DNA of 64,000 bases from QHCF01 sp003244275 (lineage in GTDB: Bacteria > Actinomycetota > Acidimicrobiia > Acidimicrobiales > QHCF01), in assembly GCA_036806345.1 (NCBI GenBank), contig DAIROT010000004.1, positions 12,329-76,328 on the forward strand. Reading direction: 5' to 3'. A model generated the notes under the pieces. It had not been told where the DNA came from. It made no database searches and saw nothing but the letters and a program-made list of their open reading frames with translations. Shown here in pieces: positions 50,938-59,079 of the stretch. The position numbers and the translations under genes are program-made. The number at the start of each line of letters is the position of its first letter. Within the stretch, counting starts at the first letter, position 1.

Positions 50938-51282
50938 TCAACCCGAGCACCAGGCCGACAGGGTCTGCGAGTTGAGCGCTTGCCCGATCGGCCCGGCGGT
51001 GACGATCTCGCCGCCCCGCACCAGCAGCACGTGGGTGAACACCGGCGGTATCTCCTCCACGTGGTGGGTCACCAAGACGGTAGGCGGGGCCTCATCGTCG
51101 GCGGCCAGCGCGCCGAGGCGGATGACCAGCCGTTCCCGGCCCCCGGACGTCCGGGCCGCGCAGGGCTCGTCGAGCAGCAGCAGCCGCCGGGGTCGGTCAT
51201 GAGGATGCGGGCCAGCAGGACCTGCTGACGTTCCCCCTCGGAGAGCACCCCCAAGGCGGTCGGTGATGCCTGCGAAGCCCAG
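50938..51282 (-). pseudogene. ABC transporter ATPase remnant, C-terminal part only
   Basis: Reading the minus strand gives GFAGITDR, then in another frame GVLSEGERQQVLLARILMTD (ABC signature), then back in the first frame RRLLLLDEPCAARTSGGRER (Walker B) and PPTVLVTHHVEEIPPVFTHV (His switch). The two frame changes fall in a G run and a C run and cancel each other. No Walker A was found upstream, and the D-loop is abnormal (AARTSG). A truncated, decayed gene is the simplest reading; sequencing indels could explain the frame changes but not the missing N-terminal half. Confidence 0.75.
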
Positions 51283-51529
51283 TACCCGGCCCGGTCTGTC
51301 GCAAAGGAATCGCAGCGGTGACCGGAGAGTCGAATCCCGCCAGCCGAACGTCACCCGGGGCGGACCGGGCTGCGCAGGAAACGCTGACCTGCACCATCGC
51401 GAGGGTGTCCCGTGGCAGCATCCGGTCCGGTCCTGTTAGGGGAGCCGGGACGGCTACCCCATCCGCAAGGATTCCCGATGACGGGAGGCTATCTGAGGCG
51501 CCCGCCGAAGGGTCCCGGGCCTTGACCGG

Positions 51530-51719
51530 TCAGGCGGACCGATCCAGGTAGTCCGCCACGGCTCGACGTACCAGGTGGGCCTCGGTGACCTGCTCGGCCT
51601 CGGCGCGTTGCTGAAGTTGGCGAGGCAGCTCGGGCGGAAATCGGACGGGCAGGAGCGCCTCGCCAAGGCGGGGGCGTAGTACCGATCAAGGGATCAGCTG
51701 GTGGCCCCCTTCTGTCCAT
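51530..51719 (-). pseudogene. Ribbon-helix-helix (CopG/antitoxin-like) protein, frameshifted
   Basis: A short minus-strand frame reads EALLPVRFPPELPRQLQQRA, EAEQVTEAHLVRRAVADYLD and stops after RSA: a beta strand plus two helices as in ribbon-helix-helix regulators. It has no start in frame. Removing one C from the run of five before it would join it to ATG 51719 (MDRRGPPADPLIGTT) and give about 62 residues. No toxin gene is next to it. Confidence 0.55.
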
Positions 51720-51940
51720 GAGATCCGTTATGAAGAGTTGTCAACGCTGAGCAGTGCAGGTCGGTGAACCTCAGCCCATCTGGTGCTTCGGGGTCTCCTC
51801 GTGCCAGTATCTTTCAACGATTTGACGACGCCGCATGGGATGCGGGCCCTGACTGGTGATCGTCGCAAGGGATCAGCATCCGGGCACTTCTCGTCAGCCC
51901 GGTGGCGTCCAGACTTACGGGGTGGTGGTCGTGATGGCGG

Positions 51941-52147
51941 TGGCTCGCTCACGCCCTCGCCATCACCGGCCCAACGGGCCGCGCCCGTGTTGTACTCGAT
52001 CGCGCCGCCTCCTACGCCACCGAGCTGGGCTGTTCTCCGAACGAGCCGACACCGCGACCGGAGACTGCTCGGAACTTCCCCCAACCCTTCAGCCATCTCG
52101 GTCTGGTCACCGCGGCACACGTCCTCGCCCTCGCCGGAGCAGAATAG
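51941..52147 (+). pseudogene. Glycoside hydrolase family 15 (glucoamylase/trehalase-like) C-terminal remnant
   Basis: A plus-strand frame of 68 codons ending in TAG reads WLAHALAITGPTGRARVVLD, RAASYATELGCSPNEPTPRP, ETARNFPQPFSHLGLVTAAH and VLALAGAE. It matches the C-terminus of GH15 enzymes, where a WLV-AL-GR-AR stretch leads to GNFPQAFSHLGLV. There is no upstream domain in frame; 51720-51940 shows nothing recognisable. A remnant of a deleted gene. Confidence 0.6.
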
Positions 52148-52191
52148 GGCGCACCACCGGCGCTCACTCCCCGACCCGAAGGGAACGACAC

Positions 52192-53175
52192 ATGATTAGC
52201 GACCAGCGCTTCCGGCAGGCCGCCGAGCGACCGGTCGATGCCGTCGAGAGCCAGGAGTGGCTCGACAAGCCGAGCTACAAGCTCGAACACGGCATGGCCT
52301 TGGTATTGAACCTGCTCGGAGAGCACGGCGAGCGAGTTGGCAACTTCCTGCACGGGACCTGGCTGGGCGACCCGCTCCACCCCCTGCTGACCAACGTGCC
52401 CATCGGCGCGTGGACCGCGGCCATGGTCCTCGACGCCACCGAGGAGGTGATGGCCCGTCCCGGCGGGTCCACCCAGGCCGCCCAGGCCTGCGTCGGGGCC
52501 GGCGTCATCGGCGGCGTCGGGGCCGCCCTGGCCGGTCTGGCCGACTGGCAGTACACCCACGACCGCCCCCGCCGCACCGGCTTGGTCCACGGCGCCCTCA
52601 ACACCGTCGGGCTCGGCCTCTACGCCTGGTCGTGGCTGGCCCGCCGACGGGGCGCGCATCGCCAGGGCCGGCTGGCCAGCGGCCTCGGCTACGCGGCGGT
52701 CCTATTCAGCGGCTATCTCGGTGGCACCTTGGTCTACCGCCATCAGATCGGCGTCGACCACACTGACCACGGGCTCGAACCGCGGGGTTTCGTGGCCGTC
52801 CTGGCCGCCAACGACCTGGTCGACGGCAGCGTGCGCAGGGTCGAAGCCGACGGTGTCGGCCTCATCCTGGTCCGTCACGGCGACCAGATTTCGGCGCTCG
52901 GCGAGCACTGCCCTCACCTCGGTGCGCCGATGGCGAGCGCCTGGATCTACCGCCAAGCCCTGGAATGCCCGTGGCACGGCTCACGATTCGACCTCACCAC
53001 GGGGGCCAACCTGTCTGGACCGGCCACGGCCCCGCTGCCCTGCTTCGACACCCGGCTACGCGACGGTCAGATCGAGGTGCGCCGCCGCCCCCCCAACGAG
53101 GCACCCACGCCCCGGTCACACCCGTCCGATCGCGCCACCACCCGACGAACGCGGCCCAGTGACCATGCACGCTGA
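52192..53175 (+). CDS. DUF2231 membrane domain fused to Rieske 2Fe-2S domain
   Basis: 327 residues. The N-terminal part has a DUF2231-type region (GTWLGDPLHPLLTNVPIGAW) with about four membrane helices (GVIGGVGAALAGLADW, GLGYAAVLFSGYLGGTLVY). The C-terminal Rieske domain holds both cluster motifs, EHCPHLGAPMASAW and LECPWHGSRFDLTTGA, so a 2Fe-2S cluster should form. Likely a membrane electron-transfer protein. ATG at 52192 (MISDQRFRQAAERPVD) with an AAGGGAACG site. The 3' end overlaps the hemerythrin gene. Confidence 0.85.
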   Translation: MISDQRFRQAAERPVDAVESQEWLDKPSYKLEHGMALVLNLLGEHGERVGNFLHGTWLGDPLHPLLTNVPIGAWTAAMVLDATEEVMARPGGSTQAAQACVGAGVIGGVGAALAGLADWQYTHDRPRRTGLVHGALNTVGLGLYAWSWLARRRGAHRQGRLASGLGYAAVLFSGYLGGTLVYRHQIGVDHTDHGLEPRGFVAVLAANDLVDGSVRRVEADGVGLILVRHGDQISALGEHCPHLGAPMASAWIYRQALECPWHGSRFDLTTGANLSGPATAPLPCFDTRLRDGQIEVRRRPPNEAPTPRSHPSDRATTRRTRPSDHAR

Positions 53176-53677
53176 CCAGCTCCTCGTCGAGGACCACGAC
53201 CGGATCCGTGGTCTTCTGCAGCAGCTGAGGACGCCCGGTCTGGGCGTCGGGGACCGGCGACGGTTGCTGAACGCCTTGATCGACGAGCTGGTCGTCCACG
53301 TGCATCTCGAGGACGAACTGTTCTACCCCGCAGTCCGGGCCGTGAGCCCGATGGTGGCCGTGGCCCTAGCCGAGCACCGCCAGATCGACGACCATCTCGC
53401 CGCCACCCTGCGGGCCGACCCCGCCAGCGCCCGCTTCGACGAGGAGATGGCCGCCCTCGCCGCGTCGATCGAGGGACACGCCCGTGAAGAGGACCGGGAG
53501 ATGTTTCCGCAATCCCATGCCCTCGGCGACGCCGCCCTCGAGGCGCTCGGCGCCCGGATGAAGGCGCGCCAGGACCAGCTGCAACGCTCCAAGCTCGTCC
53601 AGCTCCACATCGCGGCCAAACGAGCGCTCCTGCGCCGCACCGGGGGGCGGCGAAAGGTGACCGGAGCCAGCTCGTGA
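53165..53677 (+). CDS. Hemerythrin HHE domain protein
   Basis: A 170-residue four-helix protein: QLLVEDHDRIRGLLQQLRTP, ALIDELVVHVHLEDELFYPA, ALAEHRQIDDHLAATLRAD and SIEGHAREEDREMFPQSHAL, with the spaced His/Glu ligands of a di-iron hemerythrin site (HD, H-E, EH, H-E). The basic C-terminal helix is extra. Starts by overlapping the Rieske gene (ATG 53165, or GTG 53159). The pair suggests oxygen or nitric oxide sensing with redox transfer, by inference. Confidence 0.82.
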   Translation: MHADQLLVEDHDRIRGLLQQLRTPGLGVGDRRRLLNALIDELVVHVHLEDELFYPAVRAVSPMVAVALAEHRQIDDHLAATLRADPASARFDEEMAALAASIEGHAREEDREMFPQSHALGDAALEALGARMKARQDQLQRSKLVQLHIAAKRALLRRTGGRRKVTGASS

Positions 53678-53843
53678 CCGCCCTACGACCTGGCCATCGT
53701 CTTTGCAGGCAGCGGCAACACCGTTCCCGGCATCACGATCTGCTGGACTCGCATGCGCACCTCACGATCTGTGACAAGTGATTGGCGAGAACGTTATGCA
53801 GACCATGTGACATTCGCGATCGAGGCGGCCAACACACAAACGG

Positions 53844-54410
53844 ATGAACCCCTGGCAGCACCCTCTGGGCCAGACTCAAGAGATTTTCGCTGGCGTCTTG
53901 TTCGCCCTGTTCGGGACGGTCGTAACGCCGTTCTCGAAAGATCGGCACAGCCGCGCTCTGATCCTCGCCGGAGAGACGCTCGGACTCGACCCGGTTCGCT
54001 GTGACGCGGCCTGGCACGCCGACTACAACAACCGGGTGAGAGGCCGATCGGGCGGAATCGCCGACCAACTCCGTGCCATCGCCTTCGCTGTCAGCTGTGA
54101 TGTCGGCGCCGCCAAGCCCGATCGTTCGATCTACGTCGCTGCTGCCCAGGCTCTCGGCATCGAACCCGCACGACTCCTCTTCGTCGGTGACGGCAGTGAC
54201 GACGAGCTCGACGGCGCCGCACTCGCCGGCCTCACTCCAGCGCTGGTTGAGGCAAAGACCTCAGACACCTATGACACTGAGCGGGAGGCCGTCGTCAACT
54301 GGGCCGGCATCCGCCTTCAGGACCTATCCGGCGTCCTCAGACTGATGTCCGCCGACCAGAGAAACGACATCAACGACACCCCGCACGTCACTCCAGAGAA
54401 CTCGTATTAG
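53844..54410 (+). pseudogene. Degenerate HAD superfamily hydrolase
   Basis: The frame is open for 188 codons but looks inactive. The N-terminus FAGVLFALFGTVVTPFSKDR matches HAD motif I, yet the nucleophile Asp of LFDLFGT is Ala. After GGIADQLRAIA the sequence jumps to FAVSCDVGAAKPDRSIYVAA, so about 70 residues with motif II are missing. The motif III/IV end, RLLFVGDGSDDELDGAALAG, is intact. The C-terminal 30 residues are unusual. Probably a pseudogene kept open by chance, or a non-catalytic derivative. Confidence 0.6.
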
Positions 54411-54927
54411 TGGATGTATCGCCCGCCGTTTTGGCGCCGCTAACCAGGAGACCCCTTTCCGGCACGGCGGCCTGGGACATACGCGTGGCGATAGCCTGTC
54501 CGGCCATGCGCTGGACGGAGTTCGCCGGCGATCCTCATCAGGTCCTCGAAATGGTGGCCATCTCCTCTATGGGGAATCTGATGGCCGTTACCGGCGCGAT
54601 GGGCGGATGTCCATGGCGACATCATGACTCGCCGGCACGACAAACCCGAAGCTACGAGCACCTCGGATTCGATCGGCGCTGCCAAAGCAACGTGGAGTGA
54701 CTGGTCCGAGCAGATTGGCAGCGGCATCTATTCGGAGTTCACCGCCCTACTCGCCCACGCCGAGCCAAGTTAGGTCCTGCTGGTGGTGTTGGCACCGCCA
54801 CGGCCGCCCACCGTGATAGCCAAGTCTGGGGCGAGAGTGAAGGTCAGGTCAGCCCGAACCCTTCGCTGATGGCAATTGGCCCACCGGCCCCGGCGCCCGA
54901 GGTCGCTGCCCGTTCCGGGGCCGCCAC
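54411..54927. other. Region without a recognised gene; two doubtful ORFs
   Basis: 517 bases between the degenerate HAD gene and pfp. On the plus strand an ATG frame of 96 residues (54410-54700) has no clear family. A second plus frame of 49 residues from ATG 54624 to TAG 54773 reads MTRRHDKPEATSTSDSIGAA, KATWSDWSEQIGSGIYSEFT and looks more gene-like in composition, but has no strong ribosome-binding site. The rest shows nothing. Confidence 0.35.
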
Positions 54928-55959
54928 TCAGGCGAAGAACGCCTCGGCCACGTCGTGAACGAGGGCCGGGTCGACCGTCTTGAGGGTGCTCACTGCGTCG
55001 GCCAGGGGCACTCGCACGATGTGATCGGCCCGTAGGGCCACCATGGTGTCGAATTCGCCGTCGTGAACAGCTTCGATGGCTGCCACCCCAAATCGGGTTG
55101 CAAGCACCCGATCGTAGGCAGTAGGCGTACCGCCCCGCTGGATGTGGCCGAGGATCGTCACCCGGGACTCGAAGCCGGTGCGGTTCTCGATCTCGGCAGC
55201 CAGCAGGCTGCCGATTCCTCCCAGCCGTTCGTGGCCGAACTGGTCCAATTCCCCGGAGCGAACGGACAAGGTCCCCTCCCGGGGCTTGGCTCCCTCGGCC
55301 ACCACCACAATGGAGGCGAAACGGCCGGCCTGGTGACGGCGCCTGAGACTGTCGCACACCACCTCGATGTCGAACGGCTCCTCCGGTACAAGGATCTCGG
55401 CTGCTCCGCCGGCGATGCCAGCGTAGGTGGCGATCCAACCGGCGTGGCGGCCCATGACCTCGCAGACGATGACTCGGTCGTGAGACTCGGCGGTGGTATG
55501 GAGTCGGTCGATGGCGTCGGTGGCTATCTGCACGGCGGTGTGGAAGCCGAAGGTCACCTCGGTGGCCGACAGGTCGTTGTCAATGGTCTTGGGCACTCCG
55601 ACCACTCGCACCCCTCGCTCGCCCAGGCGGTGGGCGACGCCCAGCGTGTCCTCGCCCCCTATGGCCACCAGCGCCTCGATACGGTGCTCGGCCAGGCTGG
55701 ACAGGGCGGCCTCCACCCCGCCGGTAATCTTGAACGGATTGGTCCTGGAAGTCCCGAGGATGGTCCCGCCCCGGGGGAGGATCCCCCGGCAGTGCTCGAT
55801 GTCGAGAGGCATGACGACGCCCTCGATGACGCCTCGCCATCCGTCGATGAAGCCCACCAGCTCATCGCCGTAGGAGACCTGCCCCTTGCGTACAACCGCC
55901 CGGATCACGGCGTTGAGCCCCGGGCAGTCACCTCCGCCGGTAAGTACTCCAACTCGCAT
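54928..55959 (-). CDS. pfp: 6-phosphofructokinase, probably pyrophosphate-dependent
   Basis: 343-residue PFK: VGVLTGGGDCPGLNAVIRAV, GTILGTSRTNPFKITGG, FGFHTAVQIATDAIDRLHTT, EVMGRHAGWIATYAGIAGGA and LGHIQRGGTPTAYDRVLATR. The phosphoryl-donor residues are Asp104 (IGGEDTLGVA) and Lys124 (VPKTIDNDLS); ATP enzymes have Gly at both places, PPi enzymes Asp and Lys. So it likely uses PPi, as in some actinomycetes such as Amycolatopsis methanolica. ATG start. Function as a reversible glycolytic/gluconeogenic enzyme is inferred. Confidence 0.85.
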   Translation of the reverse strand: MRVGVLTGGGDCPGLNAVIRAVVRKGQVSYGDELVGFIDGWRGVIEGVVMPLDIEHCRGILPRGGTILGTSRTNPFKITGGVEAALSSLAEHRIEALVAIGGEDTLGVAHRLGERGVRVVGVPKTIDNDLSATEVTFGFHTAVQIATDAIDRLHTTAESHDRVIVCEVMGRHAGWIATYAGIAGGAAEILVPEEPFDIEVVCDSLRRRHQAGRFASIVVVAEGAKPREGTLSVRSGELDQFGHERLGGIGSLLAAEIENRTGFESRVTILGHIQRGGTPTAYDRVLATRFGVAAIEAVHDGEFDTMVALRADHIVRVPLADAVSTLKTVDPALVHDVAEAFFA

Positions 55960-55998
55960 TGGCTCACACTACTGCGGGTCCCGGTCGAATCAGGTGAC

Positions 55999-56388
55999 TC
56001 AGGATCGCCCGGGAAGGCGAATGTGCTGGCCGACCTCGACGCGTGGGCCCCCGGACTCGGCTGCCATCTGGTCGACCACCGGCCGCGGGTCCTGGCCGGG
56101 GTGAAGGCGGTTGGCGATGGACCAGAGGGAGTCTCCCGCCCGCACCACGTAGGTGGTCTGGCCGGCCGGGAACGCCGAACCCGCCGAGGTCCGCTCGGGG
56201 CCGGTGAGGGACCCGCCCCCGGGCGGACCGAGCGCAACCCCCAGGCTAACCAGCAGGGCGACGGCCAGCACCACCACCAGCACCGCAGCGGCCTGCCGAC
56301 GAAGTCGGAGGATGGCCGGGGCGGGTGGCAAAGGGGTAGGCGCCGCGGTCCAGGGGGGTGCTGGCATCGTCAAGTCGATCATTGCCAT
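55999..56388 (-). CDS. LysM domain membrane protein, SOS-linked division inhibitor candidate
   Basis: 129 residues: a proline-rich cytoplasmic start, one membrane helix (AAAVLVVVLAVALLVSLGVA), a linker, and a C-terminal LysM domain TTYVVRAGDSLWSIANRLHP and VEVGQHIRLPG. It is divergent from lexA across one SOS box, the same layout as mycobacterial Rv2719c/ChiZ, a LysM protein that blocks division after DNA damage. The ATG at 56388 has AAGGTGG upstream. Role inferred from architecture and position. Confidence 0.8.
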   Translation of the reverse strand: MAMIDLTMPAPPWTAAPTPLPPAPAILRLRRQAAAVLVVVLAVALLVSLGVALGPPGGGSLTGPERTSAGSAFPAGQTTYVVRAGDSLWSIANRLHPGQDPRPVVDQMAAESGGPRVEVGQHIRLPGRS

Positions 56389-56440
56389 CACGACCACCTT
56401 TCATCTCAGTACGCCTAATGTCGCCGGTAGGTCACTGGCG

Positions 56441-56454
56441 AACTAATGTTCGTT
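56441..56454. promoter_or_regulatory. LexA-binding SOS box
   Basis: CGAACTAATGTTCG is a perfect palindrome matching the Gram-positive/actinobacterial SOS box CGAAC-N4-GTTCG. It lies between the LysM gene (start 56388) and lexA (start 56542), 29 bases before the lexA -35 box, so LexA could repress both. Confidence 0.9.
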
Positions 56455-56483
56455 TCGAACTCCATGGAACCACGAACGCCTGT

Positions 56484-56512
56484 TTGCTGTCAACCGAGAG
56501 CGTTGCTAGGGT
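56484..56512 (+). promoter_or_regulatory. lexA promoter, TTGCTG-17-TAGGGT
   Basis: TTGCTG (56484-56489) and TAGGGT (56507-56512) are 17 bases apart. Transcription from near 56519 leaves a leader of about 23 bases containing GGAGG before the lexA ATG. Confidence 0.55.
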
Positions 56513-56541
56513 TGGCGTGTCAACGACTGGGAGGTGGCGTC

Positions 56542-57231
56542 ATGGGAGGTGGCAACACGGTGACAACCGATGAGCCTGGCCAGGCCGAGTGGGGTGAGGC
56601 GGGTGCCAGCGTTCTGTCCGCCAAGCGGCGGGAGATTCTGAACTTCATCGCCGCCCAGCTACGGGAGCGGGGCTACCCACCCTCCGTACGCGAGATCGGT
56701 GAGGCGGTGGGTCTGGCATCGTCGTCAACCGTTCATAATCACTTGGGCATCCTGCAGCGCCAGGGCTACCTGCGCCGGGATCCGACCAAGCCTCGGGCCA
56801 TCGAGGTCCGCTACGAGCCCTCCTCCGGCGCGGCCCTGGCCAGCCGGCCCGTATGCCACGTTCCCCTGGTCGGCGATGTGGCCGCCGGGACCGACGTCCT
56901 GGCCCAGGAGAACCTGGAGGAGGTCCTGCCCCTCCCCGAGGACTTCACCGGCTCAGGCCCGCTGTTCATGCTGCGAGTGCGAGGCGACTCGATGGTGGAT
57001 GCCGGGATCCTCGATGGCGACTACGTGGTTGTCCGCCAACAGCCCGAGGTGAACAAGGGCGACGTGGTGGTGGCCGGAATCCCGGGTGAGGAGGGCACGG
57101 TAAAGACCTGGGGGCGCCGAGGAGCCAAGGTGGTGCTCAGCCCGGCCAACTCACGCCTCCAGCCCATGGTGCTCGACCCGGGCGATGTCACCGTCTACGG
57201 GAAGGTGGTCACCGTCCTGCGTCGGCTCTGA
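56542..57231 (+). CDS. lexA: SOS repressor LexA
   Basis: Self-cleaving repressor of about 229 residues. DNA-binding wing: SAKRREILNFIAAQLRERGY, PPSVREIGEAVGLASSSTVH and NHLGILQRQGYLRRDPTKPR. Cleavage site Ala-Gly in GDVAAGTDVLAQENLEEV; catalytic Ser in LRVRGDSMVDAGILDGDYVV and Lys in GTVKTWGRRG. The start is set at ATG 56542 with GGAGG seven bases upstream, after the promoter; the longer open frame would include the operator. A GTG at 56560 is a second option. Confidence 0.95.
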   Translation: MGGGNTVTTDEPGQAEWGEAGASVLSAKRREILNFIAAQLRERGYPPSVREIGEAVGLASSSTVHNHLGILQRQGYLRRDPTKPRAIEVRYEPSSGAALASRPVCHVPLVGDVAAGTDVLAQENLEEVLPLPEDFTGSGPLFMLRVRGDSMVDAGILDGDYVVVRQQPEVNKGDVVVAGIPGEEGTVKTWGRRGAKVVLSPANSRLQPMVLDPGDVTVYGKVVTVLRRL

Positions 57232-57310
57232 GGGTCTGGCACCTGGCCAGTTCGGCAGGTTACTTTCCAGAGTCCGAGCAGGCGACGCAAAGCGAAGAGG
57301 AGGACCTGAT

Positions 57311-57598
57311 ATGGCTGAAGACTCACGCAAGATGGCCAAGCTGCTCTACAGGCCGCTGGGCTTGGTATCCAGCGCGGTGGGTGGCATCGTCGCCAGTGCC
57401 CTTTTCCGTCGGGTCTGGAGGGTGGTGGCCCAGGAAGACGAAGCGCCCAAGGCCACCGACGCCGAACGAGGATGGCGAGAGGTCCTGGTGTCGGCGGCCG
57501 CGCAGGGCGCCGTGTTCGGTGCTGTCAAAGCGGTGATCGACCGAGGCGGAGCCACTTGGTTCCGCAGACTCACCGGTACCTGGCCGGGCGACGAATAG
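57311..57598 (+). CDS. DUF4235 family membrane protein
   Basis: 95 residues with AKLLYRPLGLVSSAVGGIVA, ALFRRVWRVVAQEDEAPKAT and WREVLVSAAAQGAVFGAVKA: two short membrane helices flanking the K/R-W-R--A-ED-P-A motif typical of actinobacterial DUF4235. Function unknown. ATG at 57311 with GAGGAGG eight bases upstream. 79 bases after lexA on the same strand. Confidence 0.85.
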   Translation: MAEDSRKMAKLLYRPLGLVSSAVGGIVASALFRRVWRVVAQEDEAPKATDAERGWREVLVSAAAQGAVFGAVKAVIDRGGATWFRRLTGTWPGDE

Positions 57599-57732
57599 GC
57601 CGATCGCGGTGGGCCGCGGGCGAGTCGCCGGTATTGGCCGTCGGTTGGTCGCCGGTTGGTCGCCGCCACGCACACTGGCCGAGCGCCGGGGTTGTGCGTA
57701 GGCTGGCGGTCCGTTCGAAAAGGGAGACCACT

Positions 57733-57789
57733 GTGCTCAAGAAGATCGTCGAATTCCTTACCCTCAAATGGCTCTGGGACCGCCGCTAA
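57733..57789 (+). CDS. Possible 18-residue microprotein
   Basis: GTG 57733 to TAA 57789 encodes MLKKIVEFLTLKWLWDRR, an amphipathic basic peptide with a GGGAGA site five bases upstream. It follows DUF4235 by 134 bases. Membrane association is suggested by composition only. No homologue known to me. Confidence 0.4.
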   Translation: MLKKIVEFLTLKWLWDRR

Positions 57790-57957
57790 CTTCCAGCGAG
57801 AAATCCTGACTGGCTGAGCCGTACCGGCAGGTCGGCCAGCCGATCAGGCTGAGCCCTCGGTGGCGCGGCGCGCCAGCGCGAACCGGCGGCTCGTTCAGGA
57901 TCAACAAGCGCAGCGACCTAGGTCCCGTACTTTCTGTGATTGGGTCAGGAGGTGGCT

Positions 57958-59079
57958 CTACCCGGGTCGACCTCCGGTTGAGCGTGGCGTCCCTGACCCC
58001 GCGATCAGCCGGGACAGGGCGGCGTAAACGGTCTCCAGCTGGCCGCGGCTCACGTGCTCGGCGGCTGTGTGGGCCAGCGTGGGGTCACCGGGGCCGAAGT
58101 TGGCGGCGGGTGTGCCCTGGCTGGCGAAGAACGAGACGTCGGTCCAGCCCAGCTTGGCCCGGGCCGGGACCCCGGTCGCCTGCAGCAGACCGGCCAGCAG
58201 GGGATGCCGCAGGGCGGGGGGGGCCGGCGCGGCGGCATCGTCCACCACCACGGTGTCTCCGCCCTCCCGGTCCAGGCAGTCACCCAGCGCCTCCTCGACG
58301 TGGGCGACCGCCTCGTCCACGCTCCGGTCGGGGGCAAATCGGTAGTTGATCAGCACGCGGGCCTGATCCGGTACCACGTTGTTGGCCACTCCTCCCTCGA
58401 CCCGCACGACCTGGAGAGACTCCCGGAACTGGCAGCCGTCCAACACCGGTCGACGTCCCTCATAGGAGGCCACCCTGCCCAATAGGGGGGCCAGCCGGTG
58501 CACGGCGTTGCGTCCCATCCATGGCCGGGCGGTATGGGCCCGTTCTCCTGCCAGGGTCACCGCCAGACGCAATGTGCCCTGGCAGCCGGCTTCCACCCGG
58601 GCTCCCGTCGGTTCGCACAGCACGGCCGCGTCCCCCTCCAGCAACGCCGGGCGCCGGGCCGCCAGCTCCCGCAGGCCGTTGAGGCGCTGGTCGACCTCCT
58701 CGCAGGCGTAGAAGACCCATGTCACGTCCACCGCCGGCGTCGGCTGGCCCAGAGCCAGCTCGATCAGCACGGCCAGTCCGCCCTTCATGTCAGTGGCCCC
58801 CAGTCCCCAGCAGACGTCATCGGTGACCTGGGGGGTCTCGTTGCCGTTGGGTGGCACTGTGTCGAGGTGACCAGCCAGCACGATCCGCTGCTCCCTGTCC
58901 AGCTGGGTCCTCGCCACCAGGTTGTTACCCACCCGCTCGAGCTCCAGCCAAGGAGCCCGGCCGGAGAGCTCGGCCCAAACGAGATCGGCGAGTGCTGCCT
59001 CGTGGCGGCTGACCGAGGGCACGGCCACCAGGGAGGCCGTCCGAGACAGCAGGTCGGGCACCGCGGCTCCGCCGCTCAC
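57958..59079 (-). CDS. dapE: Succinyl-diaminopimelate desuccinylase
   Basis: Zn-dependent M20 peptidase-fold hydrolase giving LL-DAP. Metal and catalytic motifs: VLAGHLDTVPPNGNETPQVT, CWGLGATDMKGGLAVLIELA, VFYACEEVDQRLNGLRELAA (catalytic Glu-Glu), AAVLCEPTGARVEAGCQGTL, RAHTARPWMGRNAVH and the C-terminal His in FGPGDPTLAHTAAEHVS. GTG at 59079 overlaps the dapD stop (GTGA). 373 residues. Last gene of the dapF-hflX-dapC-dapD-dapE operon. Confidence 0.92.
   Translation of the reverse strand: MSGGAAVPDLLSRTASLVAVPSVSRHEAALADLVWAELSGRAPWLELERVGNNLVARTQLDREQRIVLAGHLDTVPPNGNETPQVTDDVCWGLGATDMKGGLAVLIELALGQPTPAVDVTWVFYACEEVDQRLNGLRELAARRPALLEGDAAVLCEPTGARVEAGCQGTLRLAVTLAGERAHTARPWMGRNAVHRLAPLLGRVASYEGRRPVLDGCQFRESLQVVRVEGGVANNVVPDQARVLINYRFAPDRSVDEAVAHVEEALGDCLDREGGDTVVVDDAAAPAPPALRHPLLAGLLQATGVPARAKLGWTDVSFFASQGTPAANFGPGDPTLAHTAAEHVSRGQLETVYAALSRLIAGSGTPRSTGGRPG

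Noticed and set aside
51856..52191. Upstream extension of the Rieske gene
   Set aside because: The extension is Arg/Pro-rich noise crossing the GH15 remnant, which is in another frame; ATG 52192 fits.
57790..57957. Possible terminator between the microprotein and dapE
   Set aside because: Only scattered short GC inverted repeats without a T tract were seen; not convincing.
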